This document shows, one piece after another, positions 45,208 to 52,540 of a stretch of DNA of 52,540 bases. The notes beneath the pieces are model-generated. The model did no database searches, was not told the origin of the DNA, and saw nothing but the letters and a program-made list of their open reading frames with translations. Origin of the DNA: Thermoproteota archaeon (GTDB lineage Archaea > Thermoproteota > Bathyarchaeia > RBG-16-48-13 > GCA-020355125); assembly GCA_030837285.1 (NCBI GenBank), contig JAUPKU010000106.1, forward strand, positions 1 to 52,540, in the 5' to 3' direction. Position 1 is the first letter of the stretch; every line of letters starts with the position of its first letter. A program made the position numbers and the translations under genes.

Positions 45208-45310
45208 CTTCCACATAGTACTCTAGTTACCTAAAACTTGTGTTTGAAGACTTCGGATTTGCCTTGTTTGCCAGCTTAATTGGCAGTTAAGACATCAGCG
45301 GAGTGAAAGT

Positions 45311-46588
45311 TTGTCTCAATCTAAGGGCGCTAAGCTTTTTTATGGTTATTGGGTACTCTTAGCCGGGCTTCTTCTCCTCTTTATCATGTCAGGAGTTGGC
45401 TTCTACGCTTTCGGAGTCTTCTTCAAGCCTATCCAGCAGGAATTCGGCTGGGGAAGAGGAGTAACATCAGTAGCTTTTACCATGTTTTATCTAGTTCAAG
45501 CCATATCGTCGCCTTTCATAGGCAAGTTCACAGACCGTTTTGGACCTAAGAGAATCATAACAATAGGCGGCCTCATGCTAGGGTTAGGTCTTGCTATTCT
45601 CAGCTTAACCACAGACCTTCCACACTTCTATATTGGATATGCAGTTGCAGGTTTAGGATGTTCATCTGTAGGTTTGATTCCTGTGAGCTTCATCATTTCC
45701 AGTTGGTTCATGAAAGGAAGAGGAACAGCTTTAGGGGTAGCCTCCTCGGGGATGGGCTTAGGAGGACTTGTGTTACCACCCATCATTAATCTATACTTAA
45801 TTCCTAACTTGGGATGGAGGATGGCTTATCAGATCTTGGCTGTATCAAGCCTCCTTTCCATCATAGTAATTGCACAGATCGTGATAAAGAGAAATCCACA
45901 GGACGCATCCCATCCTGAAAGTGTAAAATCGACAGATAAGTCGATCTCCTCTTTACGCTCCAAGGAGTGGCGACTGAACTCGGCTTTGAAGACGCCGACT
46001 TTCTGGCTCATCCTAAGCGCATTCGTCATGTTCCAAATGGCTCAAGTCGGTACTATTCAACACCTCGTAAACCATCTTACGGACATACTTTTCCCCGTTG
46101 ATGTGGCAACCTTCATCCTCAGCGCGGTCAGTCTTATGAGTGCTGGGGGCAAGTTGCTCTTCGGCTATATCAGTGATAGGTTTGACGCAAAGTTTGGGGC
46201 TACGCTGAGCTTCCTTTTCGGATTTGTAGCTACCGTCGTGCTAATCATTATGACTCCCGAGTCCTCATTGATCCTAATAGGCCTATACGTCTTGAGTATG
46301 GGTCTTACAATAGGTGGATGGGCACCTCTCACATCAGTACTGATAAGCAGAAGCTTCGGGCTGTCCCACTACGGTGCTATTTTCGGCGTATTCTCCTCCT
46401 TCCAGAATGTAAGCACTGGTATAAGCCCAACATTCTTCGGCTATGTATATGACTCTACACATCAATATCTTTGGGCTTATATAGCATCTTTGATTCTGTA
46501 TTCCACTGCTTCCATCCTAATTCTAGCTCTACCTCGGCCAAAACTATCTTCAGCTTCTTCTTCCAAATCGGATATAAATTCCTCCTAG
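45311..46588 (+). CDS. MFS transporter, oxalate/formate or monocarboxylate antiporter-like
   Basis: 425 residues from TTG, with about 12 hydrophobic segments and a central charged loop (IVIKRNPQDASHPESVKSTDKS). The opening KLFYGYWVLLAGLLLLFIMSGVGFYAFGVFFKP and VFFKPIQQEFGWGR are typical of the OFA/monocarboxylate group of the major facilitator superfamily. GKFTDRFGPKR is the MFS signature between helices 2 and 3. It should sit in the cytoplasmic membrane and carry a small carboxylate. That would suit the hydroxyacid and sugar-acid enzymes elsewhere in the window, but the link is inference. Confidence 0.88.
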   Translation: MSQSKGAKLFYGYWVLLAGLLLLFIMSGVGFYAFGVFFKPIQQEFGWGRGVTSVAFTMFYLVQAISSPFIGKFTDRFGPKRIITIGGLMLGLGLAILSLTTDLPHFYIGYAVAGLGCSSVGLIPVSFIISSWFMKGRGTALGVASSGMGLGGLVLPPIINLYLIPNLGWRMAYQILAVSSLLSIIVIAQIVIKRNPQDASHPESVKSTDKSISSLRSKEWRLNSALKTPTFWLILSAFVMFQMAQVGTIQHLVNHLTDILFPVDVATFILSAVSLMSAGGKLLFGYISDRFDAKFGATLSFLFGFVATVVLIIMTPESSLILIGLYVLSMGLTIGGWAPLTSVLISRSFGLSHYGAIFGVFSSFQNVSTGISPTFFGYVYDSTHQYLWAYIASLILYSTASILILALPRPKLSSASSSKSDINSS

Positions 46589-46732
46589 TGCGAACTGATT
46601 GATAGAGCATGTTGCTGACTACAATATTGCAAATCTTCGTTCCTAACTAAAAATGGCTAGAACCCATATCCTCTTCTCACAAGCCACACTTTGCTTTATT
46701 TAGATTAGATAAATTGCCAATAATTTGATAGA

Positions 46733-46975
46733 CTACTCTTGAAATCGAGTTCTCTTAAAGAAAAGACTCCAGACGATCGATATGATGCTTATTATGATTA
46801 AGATGGGTGAAGTGATGAAGGTAAAACCGTCTCTCCGATAAACGTAGAGTATTATCCATGGAATCCTCCCCAAATCAGGCATCCTCTGTATCAGCATGGG
46901 TGTGATGAATAAAAGAAGGCCTAGTACCACTAGAATAACTCCGATGACTTGGAAGTTGAAAAAGTCTAATTCCAT
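46733..46975 (-). CDS. Small two-helix membrane protein, DUF2905-like
   Basis: 80 residues. Two hydrophobic segments (QVIGVILVVLGLLLFITPMLI and FITSPILIIISIISIVWSLFF) flank a central MPDLGRIPWIILYVYRRDGFTF. The GRLPGDI...NFTF-like middle recalls DUF2905 proteins of unknown function. It is convergent with the MFS gene. Confidence 0.68.
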   Translation of the reverse strand: MELDFFNFQVIGVILVVLGLLLFITPMLIQRMPDLGRIPWIILYVYRRDGFTFITSPILIIISIISIVWSLFFKRTRFQE

Positions 46976-47230
46976 ATTTCATCTTCCTAGCAGTATTCTA
47001 GATAAGTCTAACCGAAATTCAATTATGTGCTCTCTGATTTTGTGTGCCTTGGTTCATTGTTAGATTTACTGCTGCTCCAGTTTCACTTGCTAAGTAGAGG
47101 TGCTGTGTTAGAAGCGAAATAGTCAATATGGTAGGATGCTTTGAGCTGATCTCCTATCAGCCACGCCTGAACGAGCCTCTATCCTCAATCGATGTTAAGA
47201 TCGAAAGAATGATTCCTTGGAATTAAATGT

Positions 47231-48190
47231 TTAGTGGTTGAGTGCGCGTATGAATTCCAAAAGCTTCGAGGTGGGGATTCTAGCGCCGCTTGATTTTCTG
47301 TGGCCGCCACCTGTGCCGCTGAATTTCTTAGCCAGTTTAGCTGCCTTCTTTCCCAGGTCTGTCTTCAAGTTGGCTGCGCCTCTAATAGATAGGTCTGTTA
47401 TCTGCTTCTGTTTGTTATTATCATAGCCGACACCTATTTCAGCGCCGCAAACTTCTATGAGGAGGTTAGCAATAGTTCCAAGAGAGTCACCTTGAGCCTC
47501 GGCATAGCATAGATTTCCGATTCTCTTACTTCTTTCTGGTAGTTCCCTCCTCATCGTTGCAACCCTCTCTGCCTGCTCAAGGGCTAACTTCATCACGTCA
47601 GGTATCTGATGAGGATATTCAAGTCTGGACAGTTTAGGCACCAGCTTCTTCTTATAGTCTATGCTTGCCTTCTCAATGGCATATGTGAGCATCATAGTCT
47701 CAAATAGAACAAAGTCCCGATCATATTCGCGGAGTAGTTTCTTGGCTAAGGGGCCATTCTCTAACCTGTCAGAGACAGCCGCGTAAGCGGCTAGAAGCCC
47801 AGCTCCCCGAGGGAAATCTCTTTCAAAAAGGTTGTAGGTTAGGACTCCCGCGCAGTCCAGTCGACCGTGAACTACTTTTACGCCTATCTTCTGGATGGCT
47901 TTTAAAACCGCTAAGTCAATTGGATGATGGTCTATGTAAATTAGTTCTGCGAATTGTCTTATTCGCTCAAATTCTTTGATCATTGTTTCGTTTATTCCAA
48001 GGTCACATACATAGACGCTACTGTAAGATGTGCGGATACTCCTTAGACAATCGTTAAGGTTGCCGTAGCTTGCCAAGAGAAAGTGAGACTTTGTAACATG
48101 TTTTATTAGAGCAGCGCTTACACAGCCATCTACATCCTTGATGTGAGACACACACATGATCTTCGGGTTTGCTTCATCAAGTCCGCTCAT
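47231..48190 (-). CDS. DHH-family phosphoesterase (NrnA/RecJ-like)
   Basis: 319 residues. Motif I is VSHIKDVDGCVSAALIK, motif II VYVCDLGIN, motif III LIYIDHHPID (DHH) and the DHHA1 domain ends in KFSGTGGGHRKSSGARIP. Members hydrolyse short RNA (nanoRNA), cyclic dinucleotides, pAp or single-stranded DNA. The lack of additional RecJ core insertions suits a small-substrate enzyme. Length is standard. It is a single gene with 255 bases of spacer on one side. Confidence 0.88.
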   Translation of the reverse strand: MSGLDEANPKIMCVSHIKDVDGCVSAALIKHVTKSHFLLASYGNLNDCLRSIRTSYSSVYVCDLGINETMIKEFERIRQFAELIYIDHHPIDLAVLKAIQKIGVKVVHGRLDCAGVLTYNLFERDFPRGAGLLAAYAAVSDRLENGPLAKKLLREYDRDFVLFETMMLTYAIEKASIDYKKKLVPKLSRLEYPHQIPDVMKLALEQAERVATMRRELPERSKRIGNLCYAEAQGDSLGTIANLLIEVCGAEIGVGYDNNKQKQITDLSIRGAANLKTDLGKKAAKLAKKFSGTGGGHRKSSGARIPTSKLLEFIRALNH

Positions 48191-48329
48191 ATCTTGTTCA
48201 CTCTAAAGTAATTCAATCCATTTTTAAATAACTATGCAGTCATTGCCAATACAGGATTGTGTTATGTGTTCTCTTGACTTATCAGATGGAGAATTATTAT
48301 GCTACTAATGACTCTTCTATTTTATGCCG

Positions 48330-48836
48330 TTATGAGCTAAGGAGGTCGCTGTAGGAGCCTTGGATCAAGTCTTCTTCTTCAATTAGCAGTTTTTTCATTA
48401 GCTCTTCAAGAACTTCGCGGTCTTTGCTGATATCAGTGATTTTTCTCTCGAATTCTATGAATGTTCCCAGGTTTTGAACATTGTCCAAGTGGATTTGGGT
48501 TCCTTCGAGAATGTAGATTTCTCTTTCTTTATCTACAGTTACCTTTCTCCTGAGTATGATTTCGAATAGTCCTTTGAATAACTCTGTTTCTTGAATGTTG
48601 ATAACTATGATTTCGCTTCTCTTAGGTCCTGCTATGTCTTCTCTACGATAATATATGAGTGTTGTTTTCTCTTGACCGTCGACCTCCCTGATCTTCAGTC
48701 GTCCCTCTGCGGAATTGAAGTAGGTGTCGACCTGTCTGAATCTTCCGACGTACGTTGCCTTGAAGTCTAACATCTTCTTTCGTATAGTCTCGAGAGACTT
48801 TGTACGAGCCTTTAACTCGACTATCTCCTTCTTCAA
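48330..48836 (-). CDS. CYTH-domain protein (CyaB/thiamine-triphosphatase-like)
   Basis: 168 residues from TTG. RFRQVDTYFNSAEGRLKIRE, TTLIYYRRED, KVTVDKEREIYILEGTQIHLDNVQNLGTFIEFE are standard CYTH strands of the triphosphate tunnel fold, with a family-typical C-terminal helix. CYTH enzymes hydrolyse triphosphates or cyclise ATP. The N-terminal ExExK motif appears as IVELK, the first Glu being replaced or shifted by one residue (KEIVELK), so activity is not certain. Confidence 0.85.
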   Translation of the reverse strand: MKKEIVELKARTKSLETIRKKMLDFKATYVGRFRQVDTYFNSAEGRLKIREVDGQEKTTLIYYRREDIAGPKRSEIIVINIQETELFKGLFEIILRRKVTVDKEREIYILEGTQIHLDNVQNLGTFIEFERKITDISKDREVLEELMKKLLIEEEDLIQGSYSDLLSS

Positions 48837-49094
48837 AATTAATCAACCATTGTCCTCTTTCTAATTTTTTATAGTTAACTATATGAAGTCTCGAGATCCA
48901 TTTACTACTTCAAGTTTTTCATGAATATCTGCTAATGTCTTCTTTACTTCAAAATCTTTTTCGTAAACAATTTCATCCACAATTCACTATAAACCTTCTG
49001 GAAATGAAGATGTCATCTAAAATTTGATTATCAAGGACAAGTACTAAGAAGACTCTCTAAAGCAGGCTTTCACTTCGGATATTGTTGTGCATGT

Positions 49095-49322
49095 TTACAT
49101 GACTATTGTGGTTAATGTTGATCTTACTTTATCAAGTCGTCTGACACGGTTTGTCACAATTTCTTTTAGCTTATCCATAGTTTCAGCTTCAACTTTTGCT
49201 ACTATATCGTAGACGCCGTAGACTTGGTAGGCCTCTTTTACATTACCGAGTTTCTTAAGAGCCTGAAGAACTTCAGTATCGGCTCCTGACTCAACATTGA
49301 TTAAGACGAATGCCATAGCCAT
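49095..49322 (-). CDS. Stand-alone RAM (Lrp/AsnC effector) domain protein
   Basis: 75 residues without a DNA-binding part. MAFVLINVESGADTEVLQALKKLGNVKEAYQVYGVYDIVAKVEAETMDKLKEIV is a clear RAM fold, an amino-acid-binding dimer unit. Such proteins are thought to sense amino acids by mixing with full Lrp proteins. ATG start. The window also has a full Lrp protein (26047) and a RAM fused to a biosynthetic enzyme (27241). Confidence 0.9.
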   Translation of the reverse strand: MAMAFVLINVESGADTEVLQALKKLGNVKEAYQVYGVYDIVAKVEAETMDKLKEIVTNRVRRLDKVRSTLTTIVM

Positions 49323-49569
49323 TTTTTCTTCCTCTGATGCTGTTACCCTTATGTACGTTTCTTCTTTTTTATGTTTTCGGCGAAATTAGAATTTTGAAAA
49401 AGAAAAAAATGTATTCTTTGTGAGAAGTTAAATTAATGATTTCAAACAAGTGATTATCTAGTTAATTGATTATTTTCTTTGCCGCATAATTGTGCACAGA
49501 ATTGTTAGAGCTATAATTAGAGAGCGTGTCACTTTTTTTGGGTCGTTTCTGAATTTAATTATGATAATC

Positions 49570-50370
49570 TTACTGTTTTTTGGAGACGTCGCTTTTTAGT
49601 TGCTTCAGTTGTTCCATGACAGTCTCAGTTTTCTGAAAGATATCGTCTCGAGACTTTATTCCTTCTTGAATGAAGAATGTCATTGCTTCAGACAGATTCT
49701 TGAATAGTCCCAGTTCGAGAAGGGAGTTAAGTTTAGCCCACTCACTATCGTCCAGTAGTAAATCTTTCTCATCGAAGTCATCGTCTGAACTGAAATCTGG
49801 AAGGTAGTATGCTTCATTATTTACGTTCTGATTTATTGGGTCTGGGATGATCTCGAATTCTGTTTCCTCGCCAACTACGACTACATCCGTGGGCTCAGTC
49901 TTAATCACCCGTAGCCAGGTGACAGAGCCGAGTAGATATCGGAGCATCTTTGATCTGAGGTATGTGACATCTCCTTCCGTGAATGGAGTATTCATATAAC
50001 TCTTTTTAGCCAGTCCTTTGATTAGTTCGCTCTTCCTTAGATGTTTCTCAATTGGGGCTAATACAATTTTCTTGGCAATTTTGGAGTCTGCCTTCTCAAC
50101 TGTGATCGTTTCTTCTGGAGAGACTCTTGCGTTGTTCCTTACTAGATTGGTTAATCCAATTATGTCTGAGCCAAAATCGTCTCTGTTGATTGGAACAACT
50201 CTTGCTACGGTTGTCCTCTTTCCTTTAATCTCTATCAGGTCGCCCTCACTGAAACCCATCTTGTTGATTACTTCTTTACTGAGTTGAATGTCGCATCTGG
50301 GCGTCTGTGAAAAGCGCTTTGAAATGTCAAGTGCAAATTCTATGTCTATTACCTTAAACTCGTTATCCAT
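49570..50370 (-). CDS. Free-standing Cdc48/VAT N-domain-like protein
   Basis: 266 residues. The first 180 resemble the N domain of archaeal Cdc48/VAT: a double-psi barrel (ALDISKRFSQTPRCDIQLSKEVINKMGFSEGDLIEIKGKRTTVARVVP), the VRNNARVSPEETITVEKAD strand set, then KKIVLAPIEK and the second subdomain ending VVVVGEETEFEI. No AAA ATPase domain follows. Instead there is an acidic linker (SSDDDFDEKDLLLDD) and a helical tail (LNSLLELGLFKNLSEAMTFFIQEGI) resembling ribbon-helix-helix-like C termini of archaeal regulators. It could act as a substrate or adaptor platform competing with Cdc48. Confidence 0.82.
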   Translation of the reverse strand: MDNEFKVIDIEFALDISKRFSQTPRCDIQLSKEVINKMGFSEGDLIEIKGKRTTVARVVPINRDDFGSDIIGLTNLVRNNARVSPEETITVEKADSKIAKKIVLAPIEKHLRKSELIKGLAKKSYMNTPFTEGDVTYLRSKMLRYLLGSVTWLRVIKTEPTDVVVVGEETEFEIIPDPINQNVNNEAYYLPDFSSDDDFDEKDLLLDDSEWAKLNSLLELGLFKNLSEAMTFFIQEGIKSRDDIFQKTETVMEQLKQLKSDVSKKQ

Positions 50371-50755
50371 CTTAGATTCAAGTTTGATTAAAGTGCGCTA
50401 ATTAGAATAATTAGTTTAACATTTTTATGACTAAACAAAGTCCGTTTCCGGAGAAAAATGTTTTAAAAATGTAAATTAACTACTAAGGCAACCAGACAGA
50501 TGTATTAATCTCGAATATAGCTCAGTCACATAAATCATGCTTTGATATTATATCGAAGATTCTGAAGACTCATATCTATATGTACTTTGGAAGTCCTTTT
50601 ATTAATTATTGCTTAGAACAAAGAGGATGTCATGAGTAATCTATAGGAACATTATTAAATCATAGCAAATAAGTAGTTGAATTACCACAAAGACTATTTG
50701 AAGAAGCTGTTGATATTCCTACAGGGTAGATATTTCTGCAAAAAAAGGTGGATTT
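50371..50755. other. Spacer between the Cdc48-N and zinc-ribbon genes
   Basis: 385 AT-rich bases. I see no RNA gene, repeat or supported small gene. The upstream ends of the Cdc48-N transcript would start from the left part of it. Confidence 0.4.
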
Positions 50756-51220
50756 TTATCTCCTCGAGAAGAGATTTGTGAAGAACATTCTGATTCCCGA
50801 GAAGAGATTTGTGAAGAACATTCTGATTCCCGAGAAGACTCCTGTTGTCTTCATTGATTCAGAGTTTATACCAACCGACATTCTAACTTCTTCTGTTACT
50901 GGCTTGTTGACTTCATATTCGACAACTGCTGGTGCTGGATTTCCAGACAAATACTCTGAGGCCACAGATTGGATGGCTGGTTGAACTGTGACTAGCTCGG
51001 GTTTTGTTATTTGTATGGTTTGTTGTGTTGGAGTATGTTCAACGATTGCGGCTTGGATGACTGGTTGGGATACTGGTAAAATAGCTGTAATCTCAGCGAA
51101 TTTGCCTCTCCACTTCGTCTTGCAGCTTGGGCACTCGTAGAGTGCAACAGGGGTTTGTTTGATCTTCCATGTCTTTAGTGGGTGGTCCACTTCTGTTCCA
51201 CATTTTGTACAATTGGCCAT
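50756..51220 (-). CDS. Zinc-ribbon protein with a repeated C-terminal amphipathic motif
   Basis: I start at ATG 51220 (MANCTKCGTEVDHP), within the track ORF that begins with TTG four codons earlier; about 154 residues. The N-terminal zinc ribbon has NCTKCGTE and YECPSCKTKWRGKF. A middle part rich in Pro, Gln, Thr and Val (ILPVSQPVIQAAIVEHTPTQQTIQITKPE) looks disordered. The C terminus repeats FSGIRMFFTNL twice and ends FSRR, encoded by a 33-base tandem repeat. The tail is amphipathic and could bind membrane. No family is recognised. The tail repeats probably vary in number between strains. Confidence 0.72.
   Translation of the reverse strand: MANCTKCGTEVDHPLKTWKIKQTPVALYECPSCKTKWRGKFAEITAILPVSQPVIQAAIVEHTPTQQTIQITKPELVTVQPAIQSVASEYLSGNPAPAVVEYEVNKPVTEEVRMSVGINSESMKTTGVFSGIRMFFTNLFSGIRMFFTNLFSRR
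50764..50836. repeat. 33-base tandem repeat, two full units and a partial third
   Basis: The units 50764-50796 and 50797-50829 are identical, followed by the first 7 bases of a third copy. The repeat length is a multiple of three, so the reading frame is kept and the protein gains an 11-residue FSGIRMFFTNL unit. Confidence 0.92.
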
Positions 51221-51643
51221 TTTTATCGCCAATCTAGGACTCTCGTATCTTTAGCATCATTCTTTTTATCGTAGATATGTCTAAAAAACAAAAGAAGTTA
51301 ATCATATTATTTACATCAAGATTTATAAAAAAAAACTAGTCGTATTACTTTGAGATGCCTTAGAATAATAGTGCGATATAGCTATGACCCATAATCTCAA
51401 TTTAATACTCTGGTTAATCTCCGACAGGCAATATTAATATCGGATTCTACAAGTAGCCTGAAATCGCATATTGAATAGGAGGGCTGGCCGTATTGAAATA
51501 GCCGTGTTCGATGTTAATCAGATTTCTTACTACTCTATTGTTGATAGGTAAGATGTGACGAAGCGATTTTTTAAACTTTTTTAGCTTGAGAAAAAGGATT
51601 AAATCTTAAGATGTCGAAGAATGATATGTAGGTGTATGTTAAG
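51221..51643. other. Spacer between the zinc-ribbon and coiled-coil genes
   Basis: About 420 bases between two divergent genes. A TTTATAAA-type box near 51330 could serve the minus-strand zinc-ribbon gene, and TTTTTTAAAC near 51568 the plus-strand gene. No RNA or gene is supported. Confidence 0.4.
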
Positions 51644-51970
51644 ATGTCTGAAGATGAGCCAAAGCTAATTAAAGAATTTAGAGGATTATATGATTACGTA
51701 CGTCTTATGGGAGAGCACGTTAATCAGATTCATAGCCGCTTGGATGGCATTGAGAAGAACATAAACGAGATCGTCTCGAATCAGAGGAATCATGCTGCCG
51801 AGAATGCGAAAGAGATAGCTAACATAAAGGCGAACATGGTCTACAGGCATGAATTTAACGATTTCATTGAAAAGATGAGGACTAGTATGGGTGAGGAATT
51901 TCCACCTCTGCCTATTCTAAGGAAGGAACCTGTTGCAGCGGGAGAAACTCAGAGTGCCGGTGAACATTAG
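51644..51970 (+). CDS. Small coiled-coil protein (paralogue A)
   Basis: I start at ATG 51644 (MSEDEPKLIKEF), which aligns with the start of the paralogue at 52142; the track start (GTG 51632) adds four codons. About 108 residues. The middle, YVRLMGEHVNQIHSRLDGIEKNINEIVSNQRNHAAENAKEIANIKANM, has heptad spacing of a coiled coil. The tail EEFPPLPILRKEPVAAGETQSAGEH looks disordered. No family is recognised. It shares an identical 41-base stretch with the next gene. Confidence 0.7.
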   Translation: MSEDEPKLIKEFRGLYDYVRLMGEHVNQIHSRLDGIEKNINEIVSNQRNHAAENAKEIANIKANMVYRHEFNDFIEKMRTSMGEEFPPLPILRKEPVAAGETQSAGEH

Positions 51971-52141
51971 TAATGGAAAAGTAAAAGCGCTTCATTTTTC
52001 TATAATTTAACTGTACAGACGCATAACCTAGCGGAATATTTTTCTTCTATTTATCTTCTAATTATCTTCTATTGGTTCCCAGCTTAGTTGGAAACGAATT
52101 TAAGTTTCATTTTACATAAAGTGTAGCACGGAGATATTGTT

Positions 52142-52540
52142 ATGTCCGGTAGAGAATCTCTTTTACAACGATTTCGTGAATTGCACGACTATGTGGGTTC
52201 TATAGGGGAGCATGTTAATCAGATTCATAGCCGCTTGGATGGCATTGAGAAGAAAATAGGTGCGCTCACAAGAGAGCATAACTCTTTCGTCGAAAGCACT
52301 AAAGTTGAATTAGAAAGTATTGGAGAATTAATAACTACTAAATCTGAACTTGAAGAACTTCTACTAAAAATGAATAATGCGATTAAGGGTGCGCTACCCG
52401 TTCTACATGACTTAGCCTCGGAACTCTTACATTCAGGAGAGATAGAGGAGAAGGTGGAGGGTCAGATAGAGGAGAAGGTGGAGGGTCAGATAGAGGAGAA
52501 GGTGGAGGCGCTTCAGGGGCAGTCTACAAAAGAGGTGAAG
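52142..52540 (+). CDS. Coiled-coil protein (paralogue B), truncated by the window edge
   Basis: Not in the ORF track because no stop is reached. From ATG 52142 an open frame of 133 codons runs to the edge. The start MSGRESLLQRFRELHDYVGSIGEHVNQIHSRLDGIEKKI aligns with paralogue A. A long helical part follows (NSFVESTKVELESIGELITTKSELEELLLKM), then the repeat IEEKVEGQ. A GGAGATATTGTT stretch precedes the start. The function is unknown; extended coiled-coil structure is expected. The C terminus is beyond the window. Confidence 0.75.
   Translation, partial: MSGRESLLQRFRELHDYVGSIGEHVNQIHSRLDGIEKKIGALTREHNSFVESTKVELESIGELITTKSELEELLLKMNNAIKGALPVLHDLASELLHSGEIEEKVEGQIEEKVEGQIEEKVEALQGQSTKEVK
52442..52507 (+). 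repeat. 24-base in-frame tandem repeat encoding IEEKVEGQ
   Basis: Two identical 24-base units (52442-52465 and 52466-52489) and an 18-base partial third unit follow each other in frame. They add charged eight-residue blocks to the coiled-coil tail. Confidence 0.92.

Noticed and set aside
50764-50836. Possible CRISPR-like array
   Set aside because: The repeats are directly adjacent without spacers, in frame within a coding region, and number only two and a part.

Overview
The window reads as chromosomal DNA from an archaeon, most likely a Bathyarchaeia or other Thaumarchaeota-allied (TACK) lineage. The main pointers are a eukaryote-type topoisomerase IB, an aKMT-like protein-lysine methyltransferase, a Tsr3 homologue, archaeoflavoprotein AfpA, a free-standing Cdc48 N-domain protein, single-domain RAM proteins, a Mre11-Rad50 pair, and TATA-like boxes upstream of several genes. 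The lineage is inferred from gene content, since no rRNA gene is present. Many starts are GTG or TTG.

Layout. 0-6.6 kb: end of a SWIM-type protein, a C_GCAxxG_C_C protein, a PHP phosphatase, a lone pyruvate-kinase C-domain, DinB, topoisomerase IB and PRPP synthetase. 6.9-17.4 kb: an accessory carbon-metabolism block with two LarA-like (nickel-pincer lactate racemase family) paralogues, a class II aldolase, an FGGY kinase, an enolase-superfamily acid-sugar dehydratase, and two pseudogenes (an M24 creatinase-like protein and a D-2-hydroxyacid dehydrogenase). 18-23 kb: a second broken stretch holding decayed rad50 and mre11 and a frameshifted glycerol kinase. 23-26 kb: an RNase J-like beta-CASP protein and an M20 peptidase. 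26-34.3 kb: an Lrp-type regulator, a homocitrate-synthase-like enzyme fused to a RAM domain, both subunits of a homoaconitase/IPM isomerase, and a beta-decarboxylating dehydrogenase. Together these look like a 2-oxoacid chain-elongation module of the alpha-aminoadipate lysine type, with a perfect inverted repeat at its promoter. Flavoproteins, Nudix and methyltransferase genes lie among them. 34-46 kb: Tsr3, MobB with an Fe-S tail, an unusual ferredoxin, a third LarA paralogue, an intact hydroxyacid dehydrogenase, a 1025-residue phosphoglucomutase-phosphoglucose isomerase fusion, redox enzymes, an unrecognised protein and an MFS transporter. 46-52.5 kb: small membrane, DHH, CYTH, RAM, Cdc48-N and zinc-ribbon proteins, then two coiled-coil paralogues with short tandem repeats running off the right edge.

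How it fits together. The LarA paralogues keep all four residues known to hold or build the nickel-pincer site in Lactobacillus LarA. They sit among a kinase, an aldolase, a dehydratase and hydroxyacid dehydrogenases. This suggests a sugar-acid or hydroxyacid epimerisation and degradation route that has not been assigned. Five neighbouring loci between 11.3 and 23.0 kb are broken. In at least three of them the damage includes nonsense codons, deletions or altered active-site motifs, which is hard to explain by homopolymer sequencing error alone.
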